This document shows positions 59,171 through 64,000 of a stretch of DNA of 64,000 nucleotides, piece by piece; positions within the stretch are counted from its first letter, which is position 1, and each line of letters opens with the position of its first letter. The stretch is from assembly GCA_973895155.1 (NCBI GenBank), contig OZ316896.1:18414001-18478000 (forward strand), written 5' to 3'. Below the pieces are notes generated by a model that saw nothing but the letters and a program-made list of their open reading frames with translations, was not told the DNA's origin and did not search any database. The position numbers were made by a program, and so were the translations under genes. The DNA is from Marsupella aquatica (lineage: Eukaryota > Marchantiophyta).

Positions 59171-59880
59171 TTGGAAATCACTGTTCAGTTTGTGTCCTCT
59201 CGTTCTTGTGAAGCCCCATACTAGAGGTTTTAGTGGCCGCCTGCCTTGAGGAAACTTGAGGGGAAACCCCACCATCACTGACCGGTAGGCTATACACAAA
59301 GAGAGCCCAGCAAACCGGGGCTATTTCTATTGACTTTGCAACGGCCATTTTTGGATTGTTGGTGGGCTGCTGATCTTGTGGGGTCTAACTTTGTGCTGAA
59401 CAGTGCTTTGTTGCAATAGCTTTTTGGACTGTAGCGGGGAGTGGCACGGACGCACGGTCATGGTTGAGTACTTTGACTCAACTTTCTTGTCTTTGTAAAT
59501 TGAGAAACTGCCCATGTCAAGCCTCATACCTCGCTGTTGTGCATTCACCTACAATTGTTTTAGATTTTACTAGCTTAATTACCTATCCCTTGAACAGAAA
59601 TAGAGGTGAGGACAAAAAGGAATTTTACAAAACAAGGATTCATTGCTATTTTAGTTCACCTTTTCCCCCATTTTGTCTGCATCCTCAGTTTCAGTTATGC
59701 CCTTATTAGTTAGAGTTATGGTCTAGAGACTTCACTCTAGACAGCGGGCCCACAGAGTATCTTTTGATTACTATTATATACTTACTAACCTTGAGTACCC
59801 TTTCTGTGAACAGAACAGAGGGTTGAGGACAAAAAACTCCTTGCAAAAAAAGAGTCTGGGCTCTTTTGGTTGGGTTGGCT
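59171..59880. other. Intergenic DNA
   Basis: No supported gene. One isolated unit of the GTCTAGAGACTTCACTCTAG repeat lies at 59719-59740, ahead of the main array. Confidence 0.4.
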
Positions 59881-59887
59881 TGGCTTT

Positions 59888-59945
59888 TTGGTTGGGTTGG
59901 GGTGGGGAGGGGAGGGAAGGGGGTGGAGGACGGAAGGGAGATGCT
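59888..59945 (+). other. G-rich tract, G-quadruplex candidate
   Basis: GGGTTGGGGTGGGGAGGGG followed by AGGGAAGGGGG gives at least six runs of three or more G within 40 bases. It suits a quadruplex on the plus strand. Confidence 0.65.
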
Positions 59946-60369
59946 GCTGAGAGTGTGCGTTGCTTGTGCATGCGGGACACAAAAGCTTGGGTGTGGTGTT
60001 GTTTCGCATCGCTTTGCTTTGGAGTGTTGTGTGGCCATGGCAGGCTCATCATCATGATGGCAACAGCAGTTTGTGTGTAGAGTGAAGAAGCCAGAAGGAG
60101 AGCAGCACAGCTTTTGAAGCACTAATGGGGGTTGAAGTTCTAGAAGAGGAGTTGTTGTCCTAGAGTTGAAGAAAGGATAGAGCTGCTTGGGTTCTCAGGA
60201 GGCTTTTGGTTTGGGTCTCCTTGGCTTGTTTTTTTCTTGGGGCCCTTCCCCCTCTTTTCCTCCCCTTCTTTGGGTTGCTTTGCCTTTGGGTTCTTGTCTC
60301 CCAGTTTGGCGTCTTTTGCCCTTTGGCACTGTGATATACATTTTGGTTCATCTTTCAGTCTGTGTTTTG

Positions 60370-60690
60370 TGACTTAGATTAGAGTCATGGTCTACTGTAG
60401 AGACTTCACTCTAGGGCTGTGTTTTGTGACTTAGAGTAGAGCCATGGTCTCGAGACTTCACTCTAGAACTGTTTTGGTTCATCTTTCCATCTCTGCGGGT
60501 TGTGACTTAGAGTAGAGTCATGGTCTAGAGACTTCACTCTAAGGCGGTGTTTTGTGACTTAAGAGTGGAATCATGGTCTAGAGACTTCAATCTAGGACTG
60601 ATTTGGTTCATCTTTCCATCTCTGTGTTTTGTGACTTAGAGTAGAGTCATGGTCGAGAGACTTCACTCTAGACGGTAGGTCCTAAAAGTT
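60370..60690 (+). repeat. Hairpin-forming repeats around GTCTAGAGACTTCACTCTAG
   Basis: Five units of TGTGACTTAGAGTAGAGTCATGG-type sequence plus GTCTAGAGACTTCACTCTAG occur near 60371, 60430, 60508, 60555 and 60636, some separated by TTTGGTTCATCTTTCCATCT. TAGAGT and ACTCTA inside each unit are inverted. Stray units lie at 59709 and 60900. Confidence 0.8.
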
Positions 60691-61303
60691 AAGTTTCTTC
60701 CATTGGCGATTATTAGTAGGATAGATAGAGGATACTAGTCTGATTATGTGTTCTTTGAATGTAAATAGAGGGGAGGGCAAGTCAAAGGATGGACAATCAG
60801 ATTCTCTATTGTCAACCGTTCCGATTCACATATTTTACAATGACTTGCTTTCAATCCCTGTCTCCACCTGCACCCTCATCTTTCAATAATCAATAATGCT
60901 CTAGAGTCACAGTCTAGAGACTTGAGACAGAAGTTAACCTCAACAACCTCTCTCACCCTCAACCAAGGGGACAGGGGAGTGGGCCAGCCAACTATGAGGA
61001 GGCAGAGCAAGAGCAAAGAAGAGACCCATGCTAATTTCAAGGATTGTAGAAGTGTTGCAGTTAAGGTAGAGGACAGGGACAACCATCCAACTATAAATTC
61101 TAACCGATGTTGACTGCTGAACTATTTCAGGCTAACTATAGTTAATAAATAGTGACTAGAGGAAGCCTAGTGCCTTCTTCTGAAAAGTAAGGATAAAGAA
61201 ACCTCGATGTGGTTCTTGATTCGCCTTTATTGATTTGGCTTGCTAGATAAAGAACCTCCATACTGCGGTTGATTCTTCCTTTCCCACGATTGCAGATCAA
61301 TGT

Positions 61304-61515
61304 TGGTATCTAAATCACCATTTATCCACAAAACCTATGGAGAGAACACTTCTAGACCATTGTTAAAGCCTTCACAACACTTCAAATCATAGTATATATA
61401 TGAGATTCTTTTGGTATCTAACTCATATCGGTCCACACAACCAATGGAGAGGGTCCCTCTTGAATTGTTTTTAAAGCCTTTATGAGACTTTAAATCATAG
61501 TATAACGGTGAGACG
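61304..61515 (+). repeat. Diverged duplication of about 126 bp
   Basis: TGGTATCTAA...CACA(A/C)AACC(T/A)ATGGAGAG...TTAAAGCCTT and AAATCATAGTAT occur at about 61304-61394 and 61430-61510. The rest of 60691-61303 shows no feature. Confidence 0.65.
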
Positions 61516-62902
61516 ATGATAGACGATAAGTCACCCTTGGTGCGCTAGGGATGCACATTTTCCTCAATGTCACAAAACATTGGCGGTCTCACCATTCCAC
61601 CGGCATGCTATTGCCAGTATTTCTTCTTCAAATTGTTTGTCCTGTCCATTTGATCTTTTCCGAGGATGGCAAAGGGTGAGATGCGCTTGGTTCAGACGAA
61701 TGTTTTTCAGGAGGACTGAGCGTTTTTAATCTGGAAAACACATGAATAGTTGCTGTCTAAGTAGATCCTCAATCTCAAGAGTCAGATGTAATAGTTCAAA
61801 GCTGCTTATAGACTTTCAGAATTCACAATTGCAAGTCTCTCAGACTTTTCTCCTCCACCTTCAGGACTCAGCATTACAGCTTCTGTGAGGTTATGAAGCT
61901 TCGCTAACTGGCCAGCACGTTCCACATGCAAGAGGTAACTTCAGACTTGGGGTATGGTAAGCTCATCAATAGGAAGTTGTCCACCAATCAATAATGCCAA
62001 CGGTTTCTTCAGACAGGTCAACAGAGAAAAATGCCGCCCAAAATTGCGATCTTTCACACCTCCCAACTGGTAAAGAGATCCTTCAGGTTGAGGAAACTGG
62101 CCAAAACTCCACTAAATCGGTGAAAGGTTGCAGCTCCAAAGTATGACGCTTGTTTCCTAATCTATCACGCTTGTTTCCTAATCTATCAGGCACGTGGGCC
62201 GCTACTACAGATGGAAATGCGGTCAGCTCTTTCATCTCTACTTGCGTTCATGGAAGCCCACATAATTTCATCGAGTGCGTGTGAGAGGGGCCATGCTAGA
62301 AGGAGATTAAACTTCGTCAGCCGAACCCACATTAGTATTGAAAAAGAGAAGTACAAGAATTGAAAGGATAAGCCATTTGCTAAAGGGTTTGCCTGCTGAT
62401 AAACCAGGCCAGTGCACAGACGGGATGCTGTTGCCATATCAAATATTTACTGCGCTAGAAGCAATGAACTTATTCCTAGAAGGACCTGCAAGGAAGATGG
62501 CACTCTACATCTCCTACCTCTGATCAACTAGAGGAGGCACACAAACAGGGGTGCCAATCAAAAAATTTGTGAACACTTTTCTTTTTAACATCTGCGTGAA
62601 ACAGGGATTCAAGCCAGTGAGAGTAGCTATTCAGTCGTATTGCAAGACGGTACACATGACTTATTTACAGACAACCAAGTGTACCTTTGGTGATTCTTGA
62701 AAGCATATTCTTTGCGACAAGTATTCTCGGTGGTTCTAACTCGATATCCATACAGCAGCAAACGTGATTTCGTTCTGATGACACCAGACCAGGTCTTACC
62801 ACTTGGAGAAAACGACCATAACACTGGATGGATTGTACTCCAAAGAAATGCTCGTGCACCAGAAGAAAAGCGGAATATTTAGTCGTGGACAATGTCACCA
62901 CA
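61516..62902. other. Intergenic or intronic DNA, no supported gene
   Basis: Only short overlapping ORFs without domains. TCTATCACGCTTGTTTCCTAA is duplicated at 62146-62187. If the minus-strand exon to the right is real, this may be its 3' flank. Confidence 0.35.
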
Positions 62903-63051
62903 TCATCCTTCCGTTTTCTTCTCCCACCAGTCAAGGAACTTCAAGTTTGTATCGAGGCAGTCAAACTTATACAGACCAAGACCAAAGTTGGCACCCTCCT
63001 CCGCTATAGTCCAGCTGACTACTGCGCCTCCAAGGAATCCCAGGAACGCCC
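62903..63051 (-). CDS. Candidate 3' terminal exon of an unknown host gene
   Basis: On the minus strand a splice-acceptor-like TTTCTCTGCAATGGGATGTAG is followed by 48 sense codons and a TGA (62905-62903). The peptide has a glycine-rich hydrophobic segment (FLGFLGGAVVSW), then a polar aromatic tail ending in WWEKK. A possible further exon upstream on the same strand lies near 63580-63640, with a VVTPPILVPG-type peptide. I recognise no family. The reasons for calling it are protein-like composition and the acceptor, not homology. Confidence 0.3.
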
Positions 63052-64000
63052 CTACATCCCATTGCAGAGAAATCTAATCAGTTAGTGTGAAATGACATAA
63101 TGCACAAAACCTATTTACAAAGGAAAAGTCTCTCTTTCTCAAAATTTGGACAGTTTTCCAAAGATTACACCCGTACCATTGGATCGTTCAAGCAGTGTAA
63201 TACAATGTGTAACGTTTGGTTTGGTGCGGGTCAACACAGGAGTAAATTCGTCAACTCTCCTGCGCTGCTAGGGAAGGTCAGGAAATGGGAACCCCAAAAT
63301 ACCAATTTCCAAAACTATTGTCCTGGTGCTCAATGATCTTAGGTGATAAATTGCATAGTAACTTTAATAAAGCCTATGAGGGTTACTGCTGTCCTCACAT
63401 GTTTGGACCTCTATTTACCCCAAATGCTTTGCAAATTGAGCCAGAAATCATCTGAGAGCTCGACAAACCGCATCGAACATTTGCAGCTCTGGTTCACAGG
63501 TAAAGGTTAATAAGGCTATAGCCTTTCCTGTCGCAATCCGTTAAATCTCTCAGGTTCCAATTCCAATACAGAATAAAAAACCTCCATTATTATTGATTCC
63601 TGGAACAAGAATTGGAGGTGTCACCACCTGGACTCCGCTGCTATGAAAGTGATGTGACGTAGACCTAACTACATTGCATTTGGTTTGCATTGCAACAATA
63701 TCAATAAAATGGTGTCACCAAGGGCCAATGCCCTGTCAAGAATGCATTGACCCCTTATGATGCCTTCCTTCACCAATTTACTGTCCACACAACTAAGGCA
63801 AGACCTATCATCGATGAGCACCGATAGGTCTAACTTACAATTCATCACTCAGACCCACACGATGAGGCGAGGAGTAGGGGAGACTCTGCAGCTACTGTAC
63901 TGGTGTCAAATCCTCTACAAAGACGTGACCAGCACCACAAAACCTAAACCTACATGAAGGCCGCAGGTTCTTTACTTGAAAATTCACGACGGTAGAAACG
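63052..64000. other. Right edge, no firm gene
   Basis: It may contain introns and upstream exons of the minus-strand candidate. No RNA gene, repeat or domain-bearing ORF was recognised. Confidence 0.3.

Overview
The window looks like nuclear DNA of a land plant, most likely a non-seed plant (bryophyte, lycophyte or fern). The evidence is two plant-type host genes (a SKIP1-like F-box/leucine-rich-repeat gene and an N-myristoylation-motif DUF4228 gene), Ty3/gypsy elements of the Athila/Tat-like group with a tRNA-Asp primer site, a DUF7869-type gene remnant, and a non-LTR retrotransposon with a restriction-like endonuclease. I cannot name the species. More than half of the window is retrotransposon, and the rest is sparse, repeat-rich intergenic DNA.

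Left part (1-36820): two related Ty3 elements. Element A (1-10575, 5' end outside the window) carries gag-protease, an in-frame UGA, pol, then two further ORFs in one frame (ORF3A, and ORF4A with a second protease-like domain), a polypurine tract (PPT) and a 1.39-kb 3' LTR. Element A ends exactly at 10575, inside an ORF3 of element family B, so A appears to be nested in B. Family B (10576-36820) is a tandem array with a 12175-bp period: the 3' part of an LTR, a full internal region, a full LTR, a second internal region and a third LTR. Each B internal region has a tRNA-Asp-type primer binding site, three small ORFs ahead of gag, gag-protease, an in-frame UGA, and pol with a shared one-base frameshift. 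In B the PPT and the LTR start signal (TGTAG, matching CTACA at the LTR end) lie before ORF3. The ORF3 gene that is internal in A therefore appears to sit inside a 4.08-kb LTR in B. The two B copies differ at very few sites, and nearly all are C/T changes at CG or CHG positions.

Middle part (36821-53400): the B array ends inside a broken DUF7869-type gene (36821-39955). Intergenic DNA follows, then the F-box gene (43698-44573). After that comes a 1.3-kb degenerate minisatellite (about 45620-46960), about 170-bp tandem repeats (46996-47530), one copy of a dispersed repeat whose second copy is at 53398, further short tandem repeats, and the DUF4228 gene on the minus strand (51188-51805).

Right part (53400-64000): a non-LTR retrotransposon (about 54585-59170) has degenerate 5' UTR repeats, a frameshifted proline-rich/zinc-finger N-terminal region, and a reverse transcriptase plus restriction-like endonuclease ORF. 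It is followed by a G-rich tract, hairpin-forming 50-80-bp repeats, and a tentative minus-strand host exon near 62903-63051.

How the parts work together: the retroelement genes form self-contained replication modules (capsid, protease, reverse transcriptase, RNase H, integrase). In-frame stop codons recur at their ORF boundaries, which suggests read-through as a common way of setting product ratios. The host genes show no operon-like relation to one another.
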